Shown here: piece by piece, positions 16,073 through 24,042 of the stretch
Layout: the number at the start of each line of letters is the position of its first letter
How positions within the stretch are numbered: position 1 is the stretch's first letter
Source of the DNA: Bacillota bacterium
Lineage (GTDB): Bacteria; Bacillota; Clostridia; Lachnospirales; Cellulosilyticaceae
Reading direction: 5' to 3'
Assembly (NCBI GenBank): GCA_023410675.1
Contig: JAEYPM010000037.1
Span: 1-46,780, forward strand
Length of the DNA: 46,780 nt
Position numbers and translations under genes: made by a program
The notes under the pieces: generated by a model
What the model was told of the DNA's origin: nothing
Database searches by the model: none
What the model saw: the letters and a program-made list of their open reading frames with translations, nothing else

Positions 16073-17062
16073 ATGTTCAAGATAATCGATCGAACCCTAA
16101 CAGCTATAAAACTAGAAACAAACCACCCAACAGGACAAATGTTATCTGATATGTGTCTGTATCTACCAAGGTTGGGGGTTGATTTTATAGAAGTGTCCGT
16201 GCCGATACTAAGCCGAATTGGAAAGCTGCCTGAAGGACCTAAATATATTCTTAAGCTAGACGCACCAGAAGAAATGAGAAAGTATCCTGGTTTTGAGAAA
16301 TATGTGTGGAAAAGTAAGGATCCTCTTCAAATAGATAAGGTCGTTCATGAAATTCAAGTGAATGATGTAAGAGAGATTCCCATGCTCAGCCGGTATGAAC
16401 ATCTAAGTAACGTACGCGTTACTGGACTTGATGAACTCATGTGTGCAGATTACATGCTTGAGATGAACAGGATTAAGGAACTATTTAGCCCATCTGTTGA
16501 GTTTTTTCCTCAAAACAGTTACTACTGTGCAACAGCTCTTGCGATTGAGTGGCTGCAAAATGGTGGAAAGAACGTAGGCGTAAGCTTTGCTGGTATTGGC
16601 GGCTATGCAGTGCTTGAAGAAGTGATCGTTGCTGCAAAAGTGATTATGCATAAGAAAATAAATGTAGACCTCAGTATTTTGCCTGAGGTTACTGCACTTT
16701 ATGAAAAGATTACTAGGCATAAAGTGAGTTACAATAAAGCTGTTTTGGGAGACAATATATTTATAGTAGAAGCAGGCATTCATGCTGATGGTATTAACAA
16801 AAATCCGATCACCTATGAACCTTATGATCCCAAAACAGTAGGTAAAAAAAGACGAATCGTTGTGGGAAAACATTCAGGGATAAGTGCCATTAAGATCAAG
16901 TTAAGTGAAAGAGGAGCCGAGCTTCCAGAATATTTACTAGAGATTATTCTAGAAAATGTAAAGGAAGAAAGTATAGCTAAAAGACGTAGTTTAACAGATA
17001 GTGAATTCATTCATATCGTAAAAGGGGTGATGGCTAATGAAAAACAGAAGATATATTGTTGA
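16073..17062 (+). CDS. nifV(omega): Homocitrate synthase, omega subunit
   Basis: This 329-residue subunit belongs to the two-gene homocitrate synthase known from C. pasteurianum. It resembles an HMGL/LeuA-type barrel but lacks the N-terminal D-x-T-L-R-D-G-E-Q motif (it has IIDRTLTAIKLE instead). It keeps the C-terminal part: EAGIHADGINKNPITYEPYDPKTVG, then VGKHSGISAIKIKL, the communication-region signature of HCS/LeuA. Together with the alpha subunit it would condense acetyl-CoA and 2-oxoglutarate to homocitrate, the organic ligand of FeMo-co. GGTGGGGAT precedes the ATG. It overlaps the alpha gene by 26 bases. Confidence 0.92.
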   Translation: MFKIIDRTLTAIKLETNHPTGQMLSDMCLYLPRLGVDFIEVSVPILSRIGKLPEGPKYILKLDAPEEMRKYPGFEKYVWKSKDPLQIDKVVHEIQVNDVREIPMLSRYEHLSNVRVTGLDELMCADYMLEMNRIKELFSPSVEFFPQNSYYCATALAIEWLQNGGKNVGVSFAGIGGYAVLEEVIVAAKVIMHKKINVDLSILPEVTALYEKITRHKVSYNKAVLGDNIFIVEAGIHADGINKNPITYEPYDPKTVGKKRRIVVGKHSGISAIKIKLSERGAELPEYLLEIILENVKEESIAKRRSLTDSEFIHIVKGVMANEKQKIYC

Positions 17063-17843
17063 TACAACACTTAGGGATGGAGAGCAAAGTGCAGGAATAG
17101 CCTTTAAACTTGAAGATAAAGTCAGACTAGCCAAACTAATGGACGATATAGGAATTTATCAAATAGAAGCAGGAATACCTGCAATAGGGAAGGTAGAGAA
17201 AAAGGCAATTAATAAGATTATGGAAAATAGAAAACATGCAGTAATCTCTGCATGGAACAGAATGAACTTATCAGACATTAGACACTCCATGGAATGCGAA
17301 CCGGATATCATTCATATTAGTGCACCTGTTTCTTATGTACAGATTTATTCTAAACTACGCAAGAACAAGCAATGGCTTAGAAGCAATCTTATAGAGTGTG
17401 TTCGTTATGCATTAGACAAAGGTTATAAGGTTACAGTAGGATTTGAAGATGCTTCAAGAGCAGATATTTCTTTTATTGTGAGCCTTGGTGTGATGCTAAA
17501 GGATATAGGCGTAGCTTACATACGTTATGCAGACACAGTGGGGGTTCTAACACCACACAATGTTTCAGATGTTATAAAATCTATTATCAAGTATACAGAG
17601 CTGGACGTTGAAATCCATGTGCATAATGATTTTGGTATGGCTGTGGCTAACTCTTTAGAAGCGGCAAAGAGTGGAGCAAAATATATTGATTGTACATTTT
17701 TAGGAATAGGAGAAAGAGCAGGTAATTGTGATTTTGCCAAGTTCATTAAGTCAAGCGATGGTATTATGGATTATTGTATATCAAGGCAAAATGCATTAGA
17801 AGTGCAAAAAGAAATATGCGAGATAATAAAAAAGAGAGCATAG
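17037..17843 (+). CDS. nifV(alpha): Homocitrate synthase, alpha subunit
   Basis: This 268-residue catalytic barrel carries IVDTTLRDGEQSAGIAF (active-site metal and substrate residues) and EIHVHNDFGMAVANSLEAAKSG, whose HVH provides metal ligands. CTFLGIGERAGN completes the HMGL-like signature. It stops after the barrel and lacks the C-terminal LeuA-like domains, which the omega subunit supplies. The ATG at 17037 follows AAGGGGTG within the end of the omega gene, so the two are translationally coupled. It is the last gene of the nif operon, 9 bases before a strong terminator. Confidence 0.94.
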   Translation: MKNRRYIVDTTLRDGEQSAGIAFKLEDKVRLAKLMDDIGIYQIEAGIPAIGKVEKKAINKIMENRKHAVISAWNRMNLSDIRHSMECEPDIIHISAPVSYVQIYSKLRKNKQWLRSNLIECVRYALDKGYKVTVGFEDASRADISFIVSLGVMLKDIGVAYIRYADTVGVLTPHNVSDVIKSIIKYTELDVEIHVHNDFGMAVANSLEAAKSGAKYIDCTFLGIGERAGNCDFAKFIKSSDGIMDYCISRQNALEVQKEICEIIKKRA

Positions 17844-17852
17844 AAAATTTAG

Positions 17853-17895
17853 AAACACGGTATATGTCTGAATGATGAACATATAGCGTGTTTTT
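17853..17895 (+). terminator. Intrinsic terminator of the nif operon
   Basis: AAACACG..ATATGT pairs with ACATAT..CGTGTTT across a short loop, with a 2x2 internal mismatch, and runs into TTTTT. It immediately follows nifV(alpha) and closes the roughly 11-kb nif transcription unit. Confidence 0.88.
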
Positions 17896-17959
17896 AACTT
17901 ATGCGATTCTCAAGCAAGCGAAAATATATTATTGCCTCGTATTAAAATAGTGATGAAAA

Positions 17960-17968
17960 TGCTATAAT
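17960..17968 (+). promoter_or_regulatory. Extended -10 promoter upstream of the Fic gene
   Basis: TGCTATAAT is a perfect extended -10 about 80 bases before the Fic start; no convincing -35 box is seen. It follows the nif terminator, so the Fic gene is independently transcribed. Confidence 0.5.
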
Positions 17969-18050
17969 ATAGCTATATGTGTGAAAAAACTGAAAAATAG
18001 TAATGAAGAATGTCTTAAGAAAATGTTTGTCTGACAGAAAGGAATAGTTT

Positions 18051-18668
18051 ATGGTATTAGAAAATAAATTGGGTATTACAGATGCCACAGATTTAGCCCG
18101 TATGGAAGAAAAAATTAGCAAAACTAAAGCCTTGGAGTTGTTTGAAAGCGGAATTTTGAACACCTTTCCTGTAGGTAACTTTGAAGGTTTGGCGTTGATT
18201 CATGAGTATCTGTTTGATGAAATCTATGATTTCGCTGGGAAAATTCGTGATGTTAATATTGCAAAAGGTAATTTCCGCTTTGCACCAGTTATGTATTTGA
18301 ATGTGGCACTAGAAAACATTGCAAAAATGCCTCAGACTAACTTCGAAGAAATCATTGAGAAGTATGTAGAAATGAATGTGGCACATCCATTCCGTGAAGG
18401 AAATGGACGAAGTACCCGTATTTGGCTGGATGCTATCTTGAAAAAGGAAATCGGACAGGTTATAGACTGGAGCCAAGTTGACAAGGATGATTATTTTCTT
18501 GCCATGGAGCGTAGTCCCATTAAGGATGTTGAGATCAAGGTGCTACTTAAGGCAGCTCTCACAGATAAAATTAATGACCGTGAGGTCTATATGAAGGGAA
18601 TTGACGCAAGTTACCACTATGAAGGATATAATGTCTATAAGATGGAAAATATCAAGAACGAAAAATAA
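18051..18668 (+). CDS. Fic-domain protein, class III-like with C-terminal inhibitory motif
   Basis: This 205-residue protein has the complete Fic motif HPFREGNGRSTR (catalytic H112) and an upstream flap region (IAKGNFRFAPV). Such proteins usually transfer AMP from ATP to a target hydroxyl. Near the C-terminus SYHYEG (S187, E191, G192) fits the (S/T)xxxE(G/N) inhibitory-helix motif, where the Glu blocks productive ATP binding. Its C-terminal position and the protein's size resemble class III enzymes such as NmFic. No antitoxin gene adjoins it, in keeping with built-in inhibition. GAAAGGAA precedes the ATG. The target is unknown. Confidence 0.88.
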   Translation: MVLENKLGITDATDLARMEEKISKTKALELFESGILNTFPVGNFEGLALIHEYLFDEIYDFAGKIRDVNIAKGNFRFAPVMYLNVALENIAKMPQTNFEEIIEKYVEMNVAHPFREGNGRSTRIWLDAILKKEIGQVIDWSQVDKDDYFLAMERSPIKDVEIKVLLKAALTDKINDREVYMKGIDASYHYEGYNVYKMENIKNEK

Positions 18669-18692
18669 AGGCGTGGCAGAATTACGTTTTTC

Positions 18693-18722
18693 TTGATAGA
18701 CAGGCACAATTTATCTTATAAT
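18693..18722 (+). promoter_or_regulatory. Promoter upstream of the GNAT gene
   Basis: TTGATA (18693-18698), an 18-base spacer and TATAAT (18717-18722) match the housekeeping sigma consensus. A 7-bp inverted repeat (ATATGCC/GGCATAT, 18748-18780) in the leader ends close to the RBS and might modulate translation. Confidence 0.6.
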
Positions 18723-18806
18723 TGATTTTGATAGAGTGGATCAGGTAATATGCCGACAGGGCAGATGCAATGTGGCATATGAATGACTATGGGAGGAGAT
18801 AGTTTG

Positions 18807-19343
18807 ATGCAGAAAATAGAAACTAGTCGCTTAATATTACGAAATTATACTGAAGCTGACTTTGATGATTTATATGAGTATCTTTCTGACCCTGCTGTAG
18901 TTGAATATGAACCATATAAAGCAATGACTAAAGAGGAAGTGGCTGGCAATCTCAGATGGAGAATAAGTACAGATGAGATGATTGCTGTAGAATTAAAAGC
19001 AAATCGCAAGATGATCGGCAATGTCTATCTTGGGAATAGAGATTTTGATACCTTAGAGCTGGGATATGTTTTTAATAAAGATTATTGGGGTTATGGTTAT
19101 GCCTATGAGGCATGCAAAACATTAATTGCAGATCTATTTAGTAAAGGAATGCACAGAATTTATGCAGAATGTGATCCGCTAAATCTAAGTTCATGGAAGC
19201 TATTAGAAAAACTTGGTTTTGTAAAAGAAGCACATTTTAAAAAGAATATTTACTTTTGGAAAGATGAGTTTGGCAATCCTATTTGGAAAGATACCTATGT
19301 CTACTCATGCTTACGAAAAGTAACAATACAGAGAGGATGTTAA
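18807..19343 (+). CDS. GNAT-family N-acetyltransferase (RimJ/RimL-like)
   Basis: This 178-residue acetyltransferase opens with IETSRLILRNYTEADFDDLYEYLSDP, typical of the Acetyltransf_3 group. The acetyl-CoA loop region LGYVFNKDYWGYGYAYEACKTLI carries a variant of the Q/RxxGxG/A motif. YAECDPLNLSSWKLLEKLGFVKEA is the conserved C-terminal motif. Such enzymes acetylate protein N-termini, amino acids or antibiotics; the substrate cannot be read from the sequence. I use the ATG at 18807 because GGGAGGAGA lies between it and the ATG at 18783. Confidence 0.88.
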   Translation: MQKIETSRLILRNYTEADFDDLYEYLSDPAVVEYEPYKAMTKEEVAGNLRWRISTDEMIAVELKANRKMIGNVYLGNRDFDTLELGYVFNKDYWGYGYAYEACKTLIADLFSKGMHRIYAECDPLNLSSWKLLEKLGFVKEAHFKKNIYFWKDEFGNPIWKDTYVYSCLRKVTIQRGC

Positions 19344-19348
19344 GTAAA

Positions 19349-19651
19349 ATGGTTAAGCACGTTATTTTATGGACATTAAAAGATCAGTATTCTAGTGAGG
19401 AAATTACTGAGATTAAAAAAGGTATGAAAGAGGCTCTAGAAGAACTTAAAGGGCATATTTCTGGACTGATTGATATTAAGGTTAATACAGAGCCACTAAG
19501 TAGTTCTAACTGTGATGTGATGCTTGATTCTTTATTTGAAGATGAAGAAGCATTAAAAAACTACGCAGTTCATCCACTCCACGTTGAGGCAGCGAATAAT
19601 AAGGTAAGACCATTTACTGCAAGTAGAGTATGTATGGATTATGAGGTTTAA
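19349..19651 (+). CDS. Dabb-family (stress-responsive alpha/beta-barrel) protein
   Basis: This 100-residue protein with MVKHVILWTLKDQY at the N-terminus and DEEALKNYAVHPLHVEAANNKVRPFTASRVCMDYEV at the C-terminus fits the Dabb ferredoxin-like dimeric barrel family. His residues (H4 and the His of VHPLH) are typical. Function is generally unknown; relatives are stress-induced or small enzymes. The start at 19349 gives the canonical family N-terminus. It lies 5 bases after the GNAT stop and is probably co-transcribed with it. Confidence 0.85.
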   Translation: MVKHVILWTLKDQYSSEEITEIKKGMKEALEELKGHISGLIDIKVNTEPLSSSNCDVMLDSLFEDEEALKNYAVHPLHVEAANNKVRPFTASRVCMDYEV

Positions 19652-19716
19652 CTTTTAGCGTGTAATAAGGAAGAAAAGATAAAAGTATTCTATAAAATAA
19701 AAGGGATGATATAACC

Positions 19717-20088
19717 ATGGAACAGTATTTTAAAAGTGTTTTGGAACAGGATCTAGCAGCAATTGTTTTGTGCAATCTTCAACATGAGATTATCTATATG
19801 AATCCAGCAGCTGCTAAAAGATATGAAAAAAGAGGGGGCTATAGTTTATTAGGCAAGAGCCTACTTAATTGCCATAACCCAAGATCAAATGAAATCATTA
19901 AGAAAGTATTGGCTTGGTTTGAAGCATCCAAAGAGCATAATATGATATATTCATTTTTTAATGAAAAAGAAAATAAAGATGTATATATGGTAGCTTTGCG
20001 TGACGATGATGGAAACCTTATCGGATATTATGAGAAACATGAGTATCGAAATCGTGAAATAGCGAAGTTTTATGATTTTGGAGAATAA
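19717..20088 (+). CDS. Single-domain PAS protein
   Basis: This 123-residue protein is almost entirely one PAS fold: LEQDLAAIVLCNLQHEIIYMNPAAAKRYEKRGGYSLLGKSLLNCHNPRSNEIIKKVLAWF, then strands ending in VALRDDDGNLIGYYEKHEYR. No output domain (kinase, HTH or GGDEF) is present, so it may act through a partner. The LLNCHNPRSNEII segment resembles PAS proteins proposed to bind small ligands or heme, but I cannot assign a ligand. It is followed by its own terminator. Confidence 0.8.
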   Translation: MEQYFKSVLEQDLAAIVLCNLQHEIIYMNPAAAKRYEKRGGYSLLGKSLLNCHNPRSNEIIKKVLAWFEASKEHNMIYSFFNEKENKDVYMVALRDDDGNLIGYYEKHEYRNREIAKFYDFGE

Positions 20089-20124
20089 GAATAGCCTATG
20101 AATATCATACCAATAAAAGTTTCA

Positions 20125-20167
20125 AAGGGGCTGTTACACTAAGTGAATTAGTGATCAGTTCCTTTTT
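20125..20167 (+). terminator. Intrinsic terminator after the PAS gene
   Basis: AAGGGGCTG pairs with CAGTTCCTT (two G-U pairs), with an inner CACTAA/TTAGTG stem, followed by TTTTT. It ends the GNAT-Dabb-PAS block. Confidence 0.8.
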
Positions 20168-20207
20168 AGTATAATTTATGTGAATTTTTTATATGGAGAT
20201 GATTAAG

Positions 20208-20849
20208 ATGATAAATATTAGCATAGCTGATGATGTGTTATCAATTTCAGGAAGTTTTGATTTTGGATACATTGGGATATATAAAGACGATCAAATTTGT
20301 ATTTTAGATAATCTTGATGAAATAAAAGAGTGGGATATTGTAAGCAAGGGATTGGATGTTGCGGTATGTACTGACGAAGAAATAGTACAATTTATAATGA
20401 AGTATTTTAATGATTTTGAGAAGCGGATTAAGGACAATATTAAGCTTGTTAATGATAACTTTTTGCTGAATATGTTTGTGGACATGGAAGCATGTGGCTG
20501 TGAATTTTGGAAGATAAAAGAATTAGTTATTGAAGAAAAAATGCCTTCTACTATAGAAGGAAATATATATGAACCCTATTGGGATACTTTGTCAGAGTTA
20601 GCGAAAGAGTACGATGATGTGCCAAATGATGGAACAGTGAAAAAGACAGATGTTGAAGCAGTAGTTCGAAAGAATTATCCAATGTTTGATCTTGATAATT
20701 TTATAAAAAATATAATACCAGAGTCAGTAACTTTAACAGATGGATATATAAGTTTCCAGTGTTCAGATAATTTTAACTATAAAATATTATGTTCAGCATA
20801 TGATGAATTGGACGAAAGCCTTAGATTTACTGATTGGCATAATTTTTAG
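20208..20849 (+). CDS. Hypothetical acidic protein
   Basis: This 213-residue soluble protein is acidic with no transmembrane segment, signal peptide or motif I recognise. The N-terminal half is strand-rich (MINISIADDVLSISGSFDFGYIGIYKDDQICIL); the middle is helical (about residues 55-95); the C-terminal half has DVEAVVRKNYPMFDLDNFIKNI and a final FRFTDWHNF-like end (LRFTDWHNF). It may belong to an immunity- or contact-protein-like DUF family, but that is a guess. The ATG at 20208 follows GGAGAT; the upstream ATG at 20193 overlaps it. It stands alone between two terminators. Confidence 0.65.
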   Translation: MINISIADDVLSISGSFDFGYIGIYKDDQICILDNLDEIKEWDIVSKGLDVAVCTDEEIVQFIMKYFNDFEKRIKDNIKLVNDNFLLNMFVDMEACGCEFWKIKELVIEEKMPSTIEGNIYEPYWDTLSELAKEYDDVPNDGTVKKTDVEAVVRKNYPMFDLDNFIKNIIPESVTLTDGYISFQCSDNFNYKILCSAYDELDESLRFTDWHNF

Positions 20850-20871
20850 TATTATCTACTATAAACTTCAT
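20827..20871 (-). pseudogene. Truncated gene start on the minus strand (14 codons)
   Basis: On the reverse strand a consensus Shine-Dalgarno (TAAGGAGGACA, plus-strand 20875-20885) is followed at ideal spacing by ATG at 20871 and the peptide MKFIVDNTKNYANQ, then a stop at 20827. The good initiation region with almost no coding sequence suggests the 5' remnant of a gene lost when the convergent gene at 20208-20849 arrived. Alternatively it is a leader peptide. No matching downstream minus-strand gene is seen. Confidence 0.4.
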
Positions 20872-20943
20872 GATGTGTCCTCCTTAAGTATTTATACCTA
20901 ATGTTGCATCCTTTCAGAAAGTACGAATAGTAGAAATTCAAAT

Positions 20944-20992
20944 GAGACTCTGCGTGTAACATGGATCTGTTATACGCAGGGTCTCGTTTTTT
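20944..20992 (+). terminator. Strong intrinsic terminator
   Basis: An 18-bp stem (GAGACTCTGCGTGTAACA with the complementary strand at 20968-20985, two G-U pairs) with a 6-base loop runs into GTTTTTT. It ends the 20208 gene about 95 bases after its stop. The remainder of 20993-21355 is AT-rich intergenic DNA with no gene or further structure that I could support. Confidence 0.85.
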
Positions 20993-21355
20993 AAGATAAG
21001 CCAAGCCAATGACCAGTATGTTGACATATCCCATATCACAAAGAGATACTAACTACTTCCTACAAGTAAATTGAATTAAGTTTATCAATTAGTCCATGAG
21101 TTGTCAATTTGCTTATGTTCATCTTATTTATTGCTTCAAGTATTGCAAATGATATACGGTATTTAAAGATAAATACATGTTAAAACATTATATTTATGAG
21201 CAAAAAACATTAGGAATGCACGATATAAATGGAAAATATTTGCATATATATGTGAATTAAGGTTATACTTTATATAGCATTAAAAATTGTGAAAATTTAC
21301 AAACCTAGGAGTACTATTCTAGCATAATTACATAATCGTAACTTAAAAAAATGTA

Positions 21356-21364
21356 TGCTATAAT
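21356..21364 (+). promoter_or_regulatory. Extended -10 promoter of the DUF4015-cdaA operon
   Basis: TGCTATAAT lies about 32 bases upstream of the ATG at 21396, placing the transcript start near 21371 with a short leader. No clear -35 box is present. Confidence 0.5.
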
Positions 21365-21395
21365 CAAATCATATAATGCCAGAGGTGTTTGCCTA

Positions 21396-22634
21396 ATGAA
21401 AAAGTATAAAGTAAAACCTTATAATAGCTACTATCATTACAAACATAATAAAAGTATGCGTATAAAATTTTTGATCATGTCCCTCATTTGCCTTATAGGC
21501 ATGGGCTTAATTTTGGGAATATATAGAAATGAAATTAAGAATTTTTATGAAGAACATATTATGGTAGAAACTGCAAATGAAAAGAAAGAAGTGCAGCCTT
21601 TTTATTTTCAGGAAGGGCCTAAAAATTATCACCTATTTAAGGTTCCAGTTAAGGTTAAAGGAATCTATATACCAAGTCGCAAAATGAGTGAATTAGATAG
21701 TTATTTGGAGCTTGCTAGAAAGACAGATATTAATGCCTTCGTAATAGATATAAAAGATGATGAAGGCTATATTACTTTTCATACAGACAATCAAAAACTA
21801 GTGCAAATGGGAAGTGTGAAGAAAAATCCTCCAATAAAAAATATCAATCAAGCTATAGCAAAGATGTATGAAGAAGATATTTATCCTATAGCGAGAATTG
21901 TTGCATTTAAAGATTCGGCATTAGGGGAAAAGTCTTCGGATAGAGTTATTCATGATACTAAGGGTAATATATACAGAACACCACGTGAAAAACAGGTGTG
22001 GCTTAATCCGTATGACAAAAGAAATTGGGCGTATATTTTAGAAATAGCTAAAGAAGCCGCAAACCTTGGGTTTAAAGAAATTCAACTAGACTATGTTAGG
22101 TTTCATGAATCTATGAATAGTGATAGGGTACAGCTAGATCCTAACAAAAGTAAGGCTACTGTTATCACAGAATTTATTAATTATATGAGTGAAGAATTAA
22201 AGGAGTACAATGTTTATGTATCAGCAGATGTATTTGGAGCAATAATAACCAGTAAGCGTGATGGAGAAATCGTTGGGCAAGACTATAGACAGATGGTAAA
22301 AAAACTTGACTATATTAGTCCTATGGTATATCCTTCACATTATGGGAAAGGTTCTTTTGGAATAGAGTACCCAGATTTATCTCCATATGATATAATATTA
22401 GGTGCAATGGAAGCATCATCAGATGTTATTAAGCAAAATCCAAGAGAAGAGCGAAAGGCTATTGTTAGACCTTGGCTACAAGATTTTACCGCTTCATGGC
22501 TAGATCCACATCAAAAATATGGAAAAAAACAAATACAGGATCAAATTAAAGCGACTTATGATGCAGGATTAGATGAATGGATTTTATGGAATTCATCAGG
22601 TCGATATACTGAATCCGCACTATTAAATGAGTAA
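21396..22634 (+). CDS. Membrane-anchored DUF4015 putative glycoside hydrolase
   Basis: This 412-residue protein has a basic, Tyr-rich N-terminus and one transmembrane anchor (about residues 26-46: LIMSLICLIGMGLILGIY). The extracellular domain fits the DUF4015 TIM-barrel family: VKGIYIPSRKMSELDSYLELARKTDINAFVIDIKDDEGYITF, then ARIVAFKD, then GFKEIQLDYVRFHES with acidic residues placed as in alpha-amylase-like barrels, then YVSADVFG and YISPMVYPSHY. A polysaccharide or cell-wall glycan substrate is likely but undemonstrated. I chose the ATG at 21396 behind AGAGGTG; the ATG at 21351 overlaps the promoter -10. The next gene overlaps it by 8 bases. Confidence 0.88.
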   Translation: MKKYKVKPYNSYYHYKHNKSMRIKFLIMSLICLIGMGLILGIYRNEIKNFYEEHIMVETANEKKEVQPFYFQEGPKNYHLFKVPVKVKGIYIPSRKMSELDSYLELARKTDINAFVIDIKDDEGYITFHTDNQKLVQMGSVKKNPPIKNINQAIAKMYEEDIYPIARIVAFKDSALGEKSSDRVIHDTKGNIYRTPREKQVWLNPYDKRNWAYILEIAKEAANLGFKEIQLDYVRFHESMNSDRVQLDPNKSKATVITEFINYMSEELKEYNVYVSADVFGAIITSKRDGEIVGQDYRQMVKKLDYISPMVYPSHYGKGSFGIEYPDLSPYDIILGAMEASSDVIKQNPREERKAIVRPWLQDFTASWLDPHQKYGKKQIQDQIKATYDAGLDEWILWNSSGRYTESALLNE

Positions 22635-23055
22635 AGGATGTGCAGCTTTGATAGATAAAAATAGAATCATATTAATGTCTAAACTAGCATTATATGAAAA
22701 AAGACATATGAAAGAAGATAAGAAAAGGACTTCTTATTTTCGTGAAGATTATATCTATTCTAAGAACTTTATGACACGTATATGTGTTACAATCTGCATC
22801 TTTATGTTTGCAGGCGTTAATGTTTTAAACAAAATCAATAATGGTGAAAACATTCCGTTGCTTGATTACTATGAGTTATTTAATTCGTACATTGTCCCCT
22901 ATAGTAGTTTGCTTGTAGTATCTCTATTTATTTATACATTAGTATCTACAGTAATATATGGTAGAAAATATGATTTATCACAAAAAAGAATACAGTTTTA
23001 TAAAGAACAGTTAAAAAAGCTAGATGAATGTGATAAACATAAGTTATCAAATTAG
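22627..23055 (+). CDS. Small two-TM membrane protein of unknown function
   Basis: This 142-residue protein has two predicted membrane helices (about residues 50-68, RICVTICIFMFAGVNVLN, and about 88-110, IVPYSSLLVVSLFIYTLVSTVIYG). A charged cytoplasmic N-terminus and a C-terminal coiled-coil-like tail (LSQKRIQFYKEQLKKLDE) flank them. The start overlaps the DUF4015 gene (ATGAGTAA) and the next gene follows behind AGGAGG, so it is part of the cdaA operon. I do not recognise a family. Its conserved-looking topology and position suggest a partner of the polytopic protein downstream. Confidence 0.75.
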   Translation: MSKGCAALIDKNRIILMSKLALYEKRHMKEDKKRTSYFREDYIYSKNFMTRICVTICIFMFAGVNVLNKINNGENIPLLDYYELFNSYIVPYSSLLVVSLFIYTLVSTVIYGRKYDLSQKRIQFYKEQLKKLDECDKHKLSN

Positions 23056-23065
23056 GAGGACTAAG

Positions 23066-24028
23066 ATGACACCGAATGAAACGTTGTTAACAATAAGGCA
23101 AGATTTAATTAGAATATATAAACAATATGAAGTAGCAATAGTACCTATACTTAAATTTATTACACTATTTATCACCATAGTATTGTTTAACCATCAAACC
23201 AATTATGTAGGCATATTATCAAAACCCATAGTCATTTTATCAATAGCATTAGTAGGCGTAATATTGTCAGATAGGGGGCTTGTCTTATCTGGTATCATAA
23301 TCTGCACAATTAATGCACTAGCAGTAAATCTTATTTTTGCGATACTTGTCTTTGGGGTTTTGTGCGTGCTGTATTTAGCATTTATGCGACTATTTCCAAA
23401 AGAAAGCTTGCTCATTATATCAACTTCCATATTACTTAATCTAGGGATGGCCTATGTGCTCCCTATATTAGCAGCACTTTTTGGAGGACCTGCATGTATT
23501 ATGGCTATTATTATTGGTATTCTTCTATGGCAAATAACACCTCAAATAGCAGGATTATTTACAAAAGAAGTAGGAGGATCTATCAATACTTTAGACTTTA
23601 CTAAGAATTTTAGTAGTTTACTATTCGAAAATATATTATCCAATAAGAGTATGCTATGTTTTATTGTTATATTTTTTATTGTGTTTTGTGTTGTATACAT
23701 AATTAGAAAACTTTCCATAGATTACGCTCACTATATTGCTATTATAGTTGGTGGGGTTATTAACTTAGCAGGATTTGGTATTGCTATGTTGTTTTTGAAC
23801 ATAGACATAAATTTACTGATCTTATTATTAATGACACTATTAAGTGTTAGCATAGCAGTAATCGTTCAGTTCTTTTCTATAGTGCTAGATTATTCAAGGG
23901 CAGAGATCGTGCAGTTTGAAGATGAAGAAAATTATTATAACGTTAAAGTTATTCCCAAAATCAATATTATGTCTTATAATAACAAAGTAAAACATATTTA
24001 TTATAATGATAAAAACGATTATTATTGA
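23066..24028 (+). CDS. Polytopic membrane protein encoded directly upstream of cdaA
   Basis: This 320-residue protein has roughly eight to ten hydrophobic helices covering residues about 25-280 (for example KFITLFITIVLF, LIFAILVFGVLCVLYLAF, MLCFIVIFFIVFCVVYII, LLILLLMTLLSVSIAVIVQFF). A cytosolic tail follows: AEIVQFEDEENYYNVKVIPKI, with a Tyr/Asn-rich end. No transporter signature is recognised. The ATG at 23066 follows AGGAGG; the frame extends upstream but overlaps the previous gene. CdaA starts 14 bases downstream, implying a shared membrane function, perhaps c-di-AMP-linked envelope or turgor control. Confidence 0.78.
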   Translation: MTPNETLLTIRQDLIRIYKQYEVAIVPILKFITLFITIVLFNHQTNYVGILSKPIVILSIALVGVILSDRGLVLSGIIICTINALAVNLIFAILVFGVLCVLYLAFMRLFPKESLLIISTSILLNLGMAYVLPILAALFGGPACIMAIIIGILLWQITPQIAGLFTKEVGGSINTLDFTKNFSSLLFENILSNKSMLCFIVIFFIVFCVVYIIRKLSIDYAHYIAIIVGGVINLAGFGIAMLFLNIDINLLILLLMTLLSVSIAVIVQFFSIVLDYSRAEIVQFEDEENYYNVKVIPKINIMSYNNKVKHIYYNDKNDYY

Positions 24029-24042
24029 AGGAGTATTGAAAA

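Noticed and set aside
20852..21034. Minus-strand 60-residue frame
   Set aside because: It spans a terminator hairpin and is out of frame with the real RBS-ATG at 20871.
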